Shown: one piece after another, positions 52,844 through 60,735 of the stretch | Layout: each line of letters starts with the position of its first letter | Numbering within the stretch: position 1 is the first letter of the stretch | Assembly: GCA_017617065.1 (NCBI GenBank) | Contig: JAFZWP010000009.1 | Span: 1 to 63,134 of the forward strand | Direction: 5' to 3' | DNA from: Bacilli bacterium | GTDB taxonomy: Bacteria; Bacillota_I; Bacilli_A; ML615J-28; CAG-698 | Length of the DNA stretch: 63,134 bases | The notes under the pieces: generated by a model | The model's input: the letters and a program-made list of their open reading frames with translations, nothing else | What the model was told of the DNA's origin: nothing | Databases searched by the model: none | Made by a program: the position numbers and the translations under genes

Positions 52844-53317
52844 ATGAAAGTAAGTAAAAGAGATTCAATAATTGTAGCATTGATTAGTATTGTAATTGGT
52901 GCTTTGTTTATCATATTTAAGAGCGAAGTCATAGGCATTGCTATGACAGTGTTAGGTGTATTATTAATCGTTAATGGTATCATTCACTTAGTGAATGATG
53001 AGGAAAAGATTTATGGTATAGTTTTAATTTGCGCTGGTGCGTTAATTATTGTTGCTGGCTGGCTTATTGCCACAATCGTTTTATACATCATTGCAGTATT
53101 ATTAATATTCTATGGGGCAATGTTAATTTATGCGTTTTTCAAAGCTGGCCATGCAAGCTTGATTAATTTAATTTCACCGATTCTAATGGTAGTAGCAGGT
53201 ATCCTTCTTTTCCTAAATCAAAAGGGTACACTTGATTGGGTATTTATTGTTGAAGGGCTTGTATTGATTATAGAAGGAGTAATTAACTTAGTCGCAACAT
53301 TGCTTGCAAAAGAATAA
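52844..53317 (+). CDS. DUF308/HdeD-like membrane protein
   Basis: 157 residues, six short hydrophobic helices in three pairs (SIIVALISIVIGALFIIF, AMTVLGVLLIVNGIIHLV, GIVLICAGALIIVAGWLIA, LISPILMVVAGILLFL, VEGLVLIIEGVINLVATLL). This internal repetition is typical of DUF308. RBS GAGGTAG lies before the ATG. Role unknown. Terminator AAAAAGAACTA/TAGTTCTTTTT at 53316-53345. Confidence 0.8.
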   Translation: MKVSKRDSIIVALISIVIGALFIIFKSEVIGIAMTVLGVLLIVNGIIHLVNDEEKIYGIVLICAGALIIVAGWLIATIVLYIIAVLLIFYGAMLIYAFFKAGHASLINLISPILMVVAGILLFLNQKGTLDWVFIVEGLVLIIEGVINLVATLLAKE

Positions 53318-53345
53318 AAAAAGAACTATATAGTTCTTTTTTTTA
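53316..53345 (+). terminator. Terminator of DUF308 gene
   Basis: Palindrome AAAAAGAACTATATAGTTC followed by T's. Confidence 0.8.
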
Positions 53346-53472
53346 TAGGAAATAATTAAAAAGTAAAATGCTACATTTTAATTATTTATTTAGATAGACT
53401 ATTTTAAATAAATATAAAACATGTTAAAATTGAAGAAACTAAAAGTAATAAGTAAGTTGTATGAGGTGAAAA

Positions 53473-54423
53473 ATGGTTGATATATTTGTTGTCCACTCAG
53501 GAAAAGATTATGATTATGTAAAAGGTTTCGTGGAACCATTTTTAAAAAATGAAATTGATGTAAATGGCAAAGAGATTAAAGGTAGCAGTAATGCTAACGT
53601 ATTGACACTTGAATCTGGTGAAGAAAGCAACTGGAAAAAAGATGCATTGAAAAAAATTAAATGCGCTCAAGTAGTAATTATCTTAATTGGTGCTGATGCT
53701 AATGATCCTAAAAAAGATGATACAATGGGATGGGAAGTAGAAAAAGCTATTAAGTTTAATAAGCAATTATTTATACTTAACAAAGATAATTATGATATTC
53801 CAAAATACTTATATGGAATTAATAGATTTACTTTGCAAAAAGAACCGGTTGCAAAAACATATAAAATAGATGAAATTAAGCAAAGAATTGATGATTTTGC
53901 TAATGGTATTTATAAAGTCTTTTCTGATAAATATGAAGCAATGAGCCTAGAAGAAAAGAATCAACACAAAAACGAACTACTTGATCAATATAAAATGTTT
54001 CAAAAATCTTCTGAAGACTTAGTTTCTAGAAGACAAAGTGTTAGTTCATTCTATATTACTGTCAATAGTGCTTTAATAGCAATTGTAGGTATTCTAATTG
54101 GCCTAGTTTCATTTCCATCAAATATAATTATTATTTTATTTATGAGCCTAACTGGAATAATTTTGGATGTTTCTTGGATAAGAATTCTAGAAGCTTATGG
54201 AACATTAAATAGTGCAAAAATGAAAGTAATTAAGTTGTTAGAAAAACAATTGCCAGCAATTTTGTATGAAGCAGAATGGCAAGTTATGTGTGATAAGCTA
54301 AATAATAAAAAATATGTATCCTTCACAAATAGTGAAAAGAGAATACCAATAATATTCTCTTGTGTGTATGGTCTTATTATCATTGCTTCAATTGTTTTCT
54401 TAGTTATTAAGTATTTTGCCTAA
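53473..54423 (+). CDS. TIR-like domain fused to a two-to-three-helix membrane module
   Basis: 316 residues. Residues 1-150 are a TIR-like (DUF1863/ThsB-type) domain: MVDIFVVHSGKDYDYVKGF, CAQVVIILIGADAND, TMGWEVEKAIKFNKQLFIL; the Glu in GWEVEKA is a possible catalytic residue. A helical linker follows (150-190). Residues 190-316 contain RRQSVSSFYITVNSALIAIVG, a second helix IIIILFMSLTGIILDVSW and a C-terminal helix, resembling the RipA-type membrane family. TIR domains in bacteria often act in anti-phage defence by NAD cleavage or nucleotide signalling. It has its own promoter (TTTAAA 53403, TAAAAT 53425) and lies near an AbiE pair. Confidence 0.78.
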   Translation: MVDIFVVHSGKDYDYVKGFVEPFLKNEIDVNGKEIKGSSNANVLTLESGEESNWKKDALKKIKCAQVVIILIGADANDPKKDDTMGWEVEKAIKFNKQLFILNKDNYDIPKYLYGINRFTLQKEPVAKTYKIDEIKQRIDDFANGIYKVFSDKYEAMSLEEKNQHKNELLDQYKMFQKSSEDLVSRRQSVSSFYITVNSALIAIVGILIGLVSFPSNIIIILFMSLTGIILDVSWIRILEAYGTLNSAKMKVIKLLEKQLPAILYEAEWQVMCDKLNNKKYVSFTNSEKRIPIIFSCVYGLIIIASIVFLVIKYFA

Positions 54424-54452
54424 TAACTATAAGTTAATGAAGGACTTGTTTT

Positions 54453-55184
54453 ATGATTAGTAAAGAAGAATTAATGGATAAAATAACTTATAAAGAAAAG
54501 TATTATGTAAAATCATCAGAAGTAGATATACATCAAAAAATAAAGTTATCTTCACTTTTAAAGATCTTCCAAGATTTAGCAACCGAAGGTTCTAAAATCT
54601 TAGATGCAGGGACTGATAAAACACTAGATAAAGGCTATTTATGGGTATTCTCTAAACTTGAAATAAACATAAATAGATTTCCAGTTTATGAAGAGACTAT
54701 TAATCTATCTACTTATCCAAATGAAATGATGCATTTCATTTATCCCAGAACATTCTTAATTAAAGATTTAAATGATAATTTATTAGTAGAAGCTACATCA
54801 TTTTGGTGTTTAATTAATGCGCAAACGCGTAAGATTGCTTTGCCTAGTGAAACTGGAGTTGGGGTTGATGCTCCCCTTAAAGCTAAAAAAATAGATAATA
54901 TTGAAAGTAAAGATGTTAACTTAGTCTCATCAAGAAAAGTATTATACACTGATCTAGACTTAAACCAACATTTAAACAATACTAGATATTTAGATTTTAT
55001 TTGTGATTTATATGATTCTAATTATTTTAATATTAATCATATTAAAAAAATAAATTTATCATTTGTTCAAGAAGTAAAAGAAAAAGAAGTAGTAGATATA
55101 TATGCTTCAACCGATAATACTTATTTTTTATTTAAAGTAAATAACATAAAAGTATTTGAATGTAATATAGAATATAATAATTAA
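54453..55184 (+). CDS. Acyl-ACP thioesterase (FatA/FatB-like)
   Basis: 243 residues with the double hotdog fold. The N-terminal half has YYVKSSEVDIHQKIKLSSLL and ATEGSKILDAG (a variant of the family's SLHG-like start). The second half has TDLDLNQHLNNTRYLDFICD, which holds the catalytic Asn-x-His type residues. It releases free fatty acids from acyl carrier protein. With FakA/FakB nearby, released or external acids can be re-activated. RBS AAGGA lies 10 bases upstream. A hairpin follows at 55205. Confidence 0.9.
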   Translation: MISKEELMDKITYKEKYYVKSSEVDIHQKIKLSSLLKIFQDLATEGSKILDAGTDKTLDKGYLWVFSKLEININRFPVYEETINLSTYPNEMMHFIYPRTFLIKDLNDNLLVEATSFWCLINAQTRKIALPSETGVGVDAPLKAKKIDNIESKDVNLVSSRKVLYTDLDLNQHLNNTRYLDFICDLYDSNYFNINHIKKINLSFVQEVKEKEVVDIYASTDNTYFLFKVNNIKVFECNIEYNN

Positions 55185-55204
55185 ATATAATAAATAGCCA
55201 AAAT

Positions 55205-55237
55205 GACCATTTTTAGAAAATGAAAATGGTCGTTTTT
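55205..55237 (+). terminator. Terminator of thioesterase gene
   Basis: Stem GACCATTTT (55205-55213) and AAAATGGTC (55223-55231), then T's. Confidence 0.8.
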
Positions 55238-55322
55238 ATTTTATATGCTATTTTTATAAAAATGTATTATTTTTTGTGCTTTATTAGCAAAAAAATATAT
55301 TTTTTAACTAAACAAGAAAAAA

Positions 55323-55341
55323 TTACTTTTAATATAAGTAA
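55323..55341. promoter_or_regulatory. Possible AbiE operator
   Basis: Inverted repeat TTACTT-N7-AAGTAA just upstream of the AbiEi-like gene. AbiEi antitoxins are known to autoregulate through inverted repeats; this site is a candidate only. Confidence 0.4.
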
Positions 55342-55374
55342 AAGTGTGATAAAATGGTTAAAAGAGGTGGTAAT

Positions 55375-56112
55375 ATGTATACAACAATACCATATTGTTT
55401 TAATAAAAATGAATTAATCGGAAGTTTTGCTAACTCTAAGAGTTTTTACAATTGGGTAGGCACAAAAGTAAAGAATAAACAGGTAAAAACTGTCCGCAAT
55501 GGTTTATATGTGTCGCTTGATTCGATGGGCAATATTCATGCTAGCAAGTTTGAAATAGCATGCAAGATTACAAATGATGCGTTTATTATTTATCATTCTG
55601 CTTTAGAGTATTATGGTTTAGCCACGCAAGTATTTAATAATGTTATGGTTGGATGTAAAAACAAAGTATCTGGATTTGATTTTGATGGGGTTTCGTACGA
55701 GCCACGTATTGTTAAAGAGCAAATACAAATTGAATTCAATCAATTGTCAAATGTTCGTGTTAGTTCTCTCGAAAGGACAATAATCGATTGTATTAATAAT
55801 ATTGACCTTGCAGGTGGCATTGAAGAAGTACTTGGAGCACTAGAACAAGTTTCTTATCTAGACGAAAATAAGTTAATAGAAGTATTAAATGTTTATAAGA
55901 AAGTCTTACTCTTCCAAAAAGTAGGATATATCTTTGAGCAATATAATGATACTCTTATGTTAAGCAATAGCTTTTTTGAATATTGCAAGAGCAAACTTAC
56001 GAATCAAGTGAAATATTTTTTATCTGATAACTATAAAAACACAGCATACGATTCTAAATGGAAATTGATGGCTCCAACAAATTTGAAAAGTATTATTAAT
56101 GGAGGACTATGA
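55375..56112 (+). CDS. AbiEi-like antitoxin (type IV toxin-antitoxin)
   Basis: 245 residues. N-terminal winged-helix segment (SFANSKSFYNWVGTKVKNKQ, VRNGLYVSLD) followed by the AbiEi antitoxin core with AFIIYHSALEYYGLA and the SSLERTIIDCI motif. The ATG at 55375 is chosen after AGAGGTGG. It overlaps the nucleotidyltransferase toxin gene by four bases, the standard layout of AbiE pairs, where the antitoxin represses transcription and counteracts the toxin's effect without direct binding. Confidence 0.87.
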   Translation: MYTTIPYCFNKNELIGSFANSKSFYNWVGTKVKNKQVKTVRNGLYVSLDSMGNIHASKFEIACKITNDAFIIYHSALEYYGLATQVFNNVMVGCKNKVSGFDFDGVSYEPRIVKEQIQIEFNQLSNVRVSSLERTIIDCINNIDLAGGIEEVLGALEQVSYLDENKLIEVLNVYKKVLLFQKVGYIFEQYNDTLMLSNSFFEYCKSKLTNQVKYFLSDNYKNTAYDSKWKLMAPTNLKSIINGGL

Positions 56113-57047
56113 TGATTATATCTAAACAAAGACTTATAGAGTTATCCGCTTCAACTGGCTTCATTAAAGATAACCTCGAGAAAGTACTTAGACTATCAGA
56201 AATACTGAAGTTTTTTAATGAAGATCAATTCTTTAATGAACGACTTGCTTTAAAAGGAGGCACTGCTATCAATTTGACTATTTTTGATTTGCCTAGATTG
56301 AGCGTTGATATTGATCTCGATTATTCTCTTGATGTATCAAAAGAGGAAATGGCAAATGAAAAAGAAGTTATATCTAGCAAAGTTATTAGATTTATGGAGC
56401 GAGAAGGCTATGAATTGGTAACTAATTCAAGAATGCATTATGCACTATTGTCATTTATTTTTAGTTATATCAATAATGCTGGAAATAAGGACAAGATAAA
56501 AATAGAAATAAATGTGATGGATAGATGCCATATTATGCCTATTGAAAAAAGGCCAATTATGCCAAAATATTTGGAAGGAGCTCAGTGCTACACTGTTAGT
56601 ATTAACGATTTATTTGCCAGTAAAGTCAATGCACTGCTTTCAAGAGCAGCACCAAGGGATTTATATGACGTGGCATCAATGATCGATGCTAATGTTATCA
56701 AAGATAAAACTTTGTTTAAAAAGTGTGTAATTTTTTATAATATGATCGGTGGAGAACAAGATATAGTCGATTTAGATTTTAAAAATATAGAATCGATTGA
56801 CTATCATAAAGTTATGATGCAATTAAAACCATTGCTATCAAAAATTGAAAAGTTTTCTCTTGAAAAAACAAAAGCAAAAGTTATCAATTATTTAAAAGAA
56901 TTATTAGTTTTGGATGAATCAGAAAAAGAATTTGTGAATGAATTTAAGAATAAAAAGTATAATCCTAGATTACTATTTAATGATGATGCCATCATCAAAA
57001 ATATTGAACATCACCCGATGGCTTTGTGGAGATGCATGGAAAAATGA
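56109..57047 (+). CDS. AbiEii-like nucleotidyltransferase toxin
   Basis: 312 residues. The nucleotidyltransferase signature LALKGGTAINLTIFDLPRLS followed by VDIDLDYSL gives the glycine motif and the DxD metal site. A second motif, IEINVMDRCHIMP, supplies a further acidic residue, and DLFASKVNALLSRAAPRDLYD is the conserved helix of AbiEii/AaiA proteins. Known AbiEii toxins modify tRNA or bind GTP and act in phage abortive infection. Overlaps the antitoxin gene (ATGATGA). A terminator follows at 57079. Confidence 0.9.
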   Translation: MMIISKQRLIELSASTGFIKDNLEKVLRLSEILKFFNEDQFFNERLALKGGTAINLTIFDLPRLSVDIDLDYSLDVSKEEMANEKEVISSKVIRFMEREGYELVTNSRMHYALLSFIFSYINNAGNKDKIKIEINVMDRCHIMPIEKRPIMPKYLEGAQCYTVSINDLFASKVNALLSRAAPRDLYDVASMIDANVIKDKTLFKKCVIFYNMIGGEQDIVDLDFKNIESIDYHKVMMQLKPLLSKIEKFSLEKTKAKVINYLKELLVLDESEKEFVNEFKNKKYNPRLLFNDDAIIKNIEHHPMALWRCMEK

Positions 57048-57546
57048 TTATAAAATAATTTATGTTTTGAGTAAAGAGTAACGATTTATAAATCGTTATT
57101 CTTTTTTTATGGTATTAGAAATAATGAATAATTACGGATAATTAATAGGAACTTTTTATTTTTTGTAAAAAAAGAATGAAAAGGGAAAAAATATTCCCTT
57201 TTATCAATATATTTACAAATTTTATACACAAGATAATTGCAAAGAGATGAATGCTATGAAGTATTATCCAGTAATTACTCAAACAGCATATTTGATAGAT
57301 GAGATCGAAAAGTCGCTTGAAAAAGTCGCTTTTTTTGAGAAAAACGTTTTTAAAATATTATTATTGTTCGACTCGTTTTTTATTTAAGGCTTTTTTTTGT
57401 TTTTTTGGATTTAGAAGCTTGCTTTTTGCTGTTTTGTGATATCGTTTTCATTTTGTTAATATAGTTTACAAAATAATGTTGCAATGATATAATGGGTGGT
57501 GTATAATGTGTATATAGGGTAAAAGGAAAAATTTACAGGAGTAAAA
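57048..57546. other. Long intergenic region before polysaccharide operon
   Basis: Contains the abiE terminator (stem TAACGATTTA/TAAATCGTTA at 57079-57098, then T7), a second hairpin AAAAGGGAA/TTCCCTTTT (57178-57202), and a 46-codon open frame at 57247-57387 (starts MNAMKYYPVITQTAYLIDE) with a weak ribosome site; it may be a remnant and I do not call it a gene. A direct repeat AAAAGTCGCTT occurs twice near 57309-57332. The promoter of the operon is at the end. Confidence 0.5.
57465..57493 (+). promoter_or_regulatory. Promoter of polysaccharide operon
   Basis: TTTACA (57465-57470), 17-base spacer, TATAAT (57488-57493). A second TATAAT lies at 57502-57507. Confidence 0.65.
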
Positions 57547-58179
57547 ATGGAAAAGAAAGAATCATTATTTAAGCCAAGTCCGCTTTATCACGAACTAGCA
57601 TTGCTCAATGCTATTAGTGATAATCCTAACGCAACGCAGCGCGAAGTAGCATCGATTGCCAACGTTTCTGCCACAATGATCAATAAATACCTAGATAAAT
57701 ATGAATCCCTTGGTTTAATTAAAAAAGATTATTCTTCAATTAAAACAATTGAATATCATATTACTAAAAAAGGAATTGAAAGGCGTAAACTTTTATCAAT
57801 TCAATTCTTAGAATCTTCATTATATGTTTATAATGAAGCTAAAGATCAATGCTCTACTTTCTTAAAAGAAATTGAAGCTAAAGGCTTTAGAAATGTTCTC
57901 TTCTATGGAGCAGGAGAAGTAGCTGAAATAATGGTTTATGTAATTACTAATACTCCTGATTTATTTATCAATGTATTAGCTATCATTGATGATGATGAGG
58001 CAAAGATTGGTAAGAAACTAGTTAATATTCCAATCATTTCATCAACTAATATCAATAAATACAATTATGATGGTATTTTAGTTTCTTCTTATGGCCATTC
58101 AAAAACTATAATTAGTAAACTAAATAACTTAAATATCGAAAAAACAAAAATCATTAAATTCTTTGAGGAGGATAACTAA
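57547..58179 (+). CDS. Winged-helix regulator with C-terminal Rossmann (PglD-N-like) domain
   Basis: 210 residues. Residues 15-75 are a MarR-type winged helix (NPNATQREVASIANVSATMI, NKYLDKYESLGLIKKD, ITKKGIERR). Residues 110-210 form a Rossmann-like domain with FYGAGEVAEIMVYVI, VLAIIDDDEAKIGKKLVNIP and YDGILVSSYGHSKTI, like the sugar-binding N-terminal domain of PglD/NeuD acyltransferases. It opens the polysaccharide operon and overlaps galE by one base, so it probably senses a nucleotide-sugar or related metabolite and controls the operon (inference). RBS CAGGAG lies 6 bases upstream. Confidence 0.8.
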   Translation: MEKKESLFKPSPLYHELALLNAISDNPNATQREVASIANVSATMINKYLDKYESLGLIKKDYSSIKTIEYHITKKGIERRKLLSIQFLESSLYVYNEAKDQCSTFLKEIEAKGFRNVLFYGAGEVAEIMVYVITNTPDLFINVLAIIDDDEAKIGKKLVNIPIISSTNINKYNYDGILVSSYGHSKTIISKLNNLNIEKTKIIKFFEEDN

Positions 58180-59198
58180 TGATATTAGTAACAGGTGGCC
58201 TTGGTTACATTGGCTCTCACACAATCGTAGAACTACTTAATAATGGTTATGACGTAGTAGTACTTGATAACTTATCAAATACTTCAATAGATGTTAAAGA
58301 TAAAATTAAAAAAATCACTGGAAAAGATTTTAAAGTATATATTGGTGATATCTTAGACAAAGAATTAGAAAATAAAATCTTTAAAGAAAATAAAATAGAT
58401 GCTGTCATTCACTTTGCAGGCTTAAAAGCTGTTGGTGAATCAAGTGTAATTCCGTTAGAGTATTACAAGAATAATGTGGAAGGAACACTGCATCTACTTG
58501 AAGTAATGAAAGCTAATAATTGTAAATCATTAGTATTTTCTTCAAGTGCAACTGTATATGGGGCCCAAGATATACAGCCTCTTAAAGAATCTGCCCCTTT
58601 ACAAGATCCAACCAACCCATATGGTAGAACAAAGAGGATGATTGAAGATATCTTAAAAGATTTATATAAATCAGATAATTCTTGGAATATTATCTTACTT
58701 AGGTATTTTAATCCAATTGGTGCTCACCAGTCAGGCTTAATCGGGGAGAAGCCAAATGGTATTCCTAATAACTTAATGCCATATATTACGCAAACAGCAA
58801 TTGGGGTAAGAGATCATCTAAATGTTTTTGGAAATGATTATAAAACTCATGATGGAACTGGTGTTAGGGATTATATTCATGTAGTTGATTTGGCTAGAGG
58901 CCACGTTTTAGCTTTAAATAAGATTAATAAAGATAAAAAAGAAAGTAAAGGTAACCTAGATATTTATAATCTAGGAACTGGGGTTGGATATTCAGTTTTA
59001 GATATAGTTAATACATTTAAAAAAGTTAATAATATCGATGTGCCTTATGTTATAGCTCCACGCAGAGCAGGTGACATTGATTGCTGTTATGCTGACCCAA
59101 CTAAAGCTTATAAAGAGTTAGGATTTAAATGCGAAAAGAATTTAAGCGATATGTGTAAAGATTCTTGGAATTTCCAAAAGAATCTAAATGAAAATTAA
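58179..59198 (+). CDS. galE: UDP-glucose 4-epimerase
   Basis: Short-chain dehydrogenase-type epimerase interconverting UDP-glucose and UDP-galactose (or the N-acetyl forms). It has the NAD motif VTGGLGYIGSHT, the catalytic SSSATVYG and YGRTK motifs (Ser and Tyr-x3-Lys), and the family-typical FNPIGAHQSGLIGE and GVRDYIHVVDLARGH. 339 residues, normal for GalE. RBS GAGGAGG lies in the end of the preceding gene. It supplies galactose-type precursors for the surface polysaccharide encoded downstream. Confidence 0.95.
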   Translation: MILVTGGLGYIGSHTIVELLNNGYDVVVLDNLSNTSIDVKDKIKKITGKDFKVYIGDILDKELENKIFKENKIDAVIHFAGLKAVGESSVIPLEYYKNNVEGTLHLLEVMKANNCKSLVFSSSATVYGAQDIQPLKESAPLQDPTNPYGRTKRMIEDILKDLYKSDNSWNIILLRYFNPIGAHQSGLIGEKPNGIPNNLMPYITQTAIGVRDHLNVFGNDYKTHDGTGVRDYIHVVDLARGHVLALNKINKDKKESKGNLDIYNLGTGVGYSVLDIVNTFKKVNNIDVPYVIAPRRAGDIDCCYADPTKAYKELGFKCEKNLSDMCKDSWNFQKNLNEN

Positions 59199-59211
59199 GG
59201 GGGTAATTCTT

Positions 59212-60735
59212 TTGAATAATAATGAAGAAAACAAAGTTATTGAAAAAGAAGAATCTATTGAAAATAGTAAGAAAATAGATTTATATATCAATAATAATGA
59301 ATCTAATGATGAATCTGGCATTAACATTATGAATATCTTTGGTTATATGAAAAAAAGATTTCATATCTTTGCCTTCATCATTTTAATAACATTCATAATT
59401 GGCTTACTTGTTCCATTTATGATGTATAGTTTAAAAGATAAAAACGAAGAAGCGATTGCTATCTTAGGCTTTGACTACGAAGGAGCAGAAGATGGCCTAG
59501 CACCTGATGGAAGCAGTCTAGATATATCTTATATCAAGCAATCATCTTTCTTGATTCAAAATGCTTTAAGTAATGTGGAGTTATCTAAAAATCTTACAGC
59601 TGCTTTAGTTCAATCAAACATTACAATTACTGGTGTACTTACTGATGAAACAAGGCAACAACAAGAAATCATAGATGAATTAAAAGAAGCAAAGAGTACT
59701 GACTACGCTAAATTAGTGCAAGAATTTAGTCCTAAATATAAAGCTCAATATATCATTACTTTAAAGAATGGCTTTAAAGAAAATGAAAATAGCAAAAAGA
59801 TTAATTTGCCTACTAAAGAATTATCACAATTGCTATCGGCAATTCTATCTGCTTATGCAGATTACTTTAATGAAACATATCGTGATTCAGTTTTACCTAG
59901 TAATCAAATTGATGCTATTGATACAAATAGTTTAGATTATCTAGATATATTAGATGAAGTATATAATTATCTAACTTATTTAGAAAATTATTGTTTAGCT
60001 AGAAAAGATTACGTTTCGGGTTATAGAGCAAGCGATGGTATGTCATTTAGCGATTTAGCTAGTATTATTCATACGGTTAAAAGTAGTGATATCGATTATA
60101 TCTATTCATACATTTATTTAAATAATGTATCAAAAGATCCAGCTTTACAAATTACTAATTATAAATATCAAAAAAGACAAGCTAACTTAGATTTAGTGGA
60201 AGTTAATGAAGCAATTAATACAACTAAAAACTCAATTGATAATTATAAAACTGATAAAGTTGTAATTTCATCTGCTGATAACAATCAAACAACTACAGTT
60301 GATGTTACTAGTGATTATTATAATGAATTAGTTTTAGAATTAAATAGTTTAAATGAGCAAAAAACAGCTTTAGAAGAAAGAATAACTATTCTAGATAAAA
60401 GAATAGAAATGTTAGAAGGTGAACCTGCTACAGCTGATGAAGTAGCTAAGGCTGAAAGCTATATCAGTTCTGCGCTAGCTAATGCTAATGCGCTTTATAA
60501 TATAGTTTATAATCATTCAGATGAATTAGTTAATTCTAATGCATATCAAAATCAATATATGCATGCCATTATTACATCTGATTCTGATTCAATTAAAGAT
60601 AGTATTAAATTATTTGCCATTGGAGCAGGCGCAGGATTATTTATTGGCCTTGCTGCTTGGGCAGTTGATGCTTTCATTTTAGAAATAAGAGATAGCCAAA
60701 GAAGACAAAAGGAGGCATTAAAAGATGAAAAATAA
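59212..60735 (+). CDS. Wzz-like chain-length/polysaccharide co-polymerase protein 1
   Basis: 507 residues. An N-terminal cytoplasmic acidic segment is followed by a helix (IFAFIILITFIIGLLVPFMM), a long extracellular part rich in coiled coil (residues about 190-440) and a C-terminal helix (LFAIGAGAGLFIGLAAWAVD). This two-helix layout is that of Wzz/polysaccharide co-polymerases. Start: TTG at 59212 is chosen because AAGGGGG lies 8 bases upstream; the ATG at 59188 is inside galE with no ribosome site. It shares a motif (GxDFDGAxxGLxPDGxS type) with the next protein, so the two are paralogues. It overlaps the next gene by 11 bases. Confidence 0.78.
   Translation: MNNNEENKVIEKEESIENSKKIDLYINNNESNDESGINIMNIFGYMKKRFHIFAFIILITFIIGLLVPFMMYSLKDKNEEAIAILGFDYEGAEDGLAPDGSSLDISYIKQSSFLIQNALSNVELSKNLTAALVQSNITITGVLTDETRQQQEIIDELKEAKSTDYAKLVQEFSPKYKAQYIITLKNGFKENENSKKINLPTKELSQLLSAILSAYADYFNETYRDSVLPSNQIDAIDTNSLDYLDILDEVYNYLTYLENYCLARKDYVSGYRASDGMSFSDLASIIHTVKSSDIDYIYSYIYLNNVSKDPALQITNYKYQKRQANLDLVEVNEAINTTKNSIDNYKTDKVVISSADNNQTTTVDVTSDYYNELVLELNSLNEQKTALEERITILDKRIEMLEGEPATADEVAKAESYISSALANANALYNIVYNHSDELVNSNAYQNQYMHAIITSDSDSIKDSIKLFAIGAGAGLFIGLAAWAVDAFILEIRDSQRRQKEALKDEK

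Noticed and set aside
55220..55417. 65-codon open frame upstream of abiEi
   Set aside because: It starts in the thioesterase terminator, is Lys/Phe/Ile-rich noise and overlaps the abiEi start in another frame.
57247..57387. Small 46-codon open frame
   Set aside because: Weak ribosome site, no recognisable domain, and a T-rich low-complexity end; kept only as a note in the intergenic entry.
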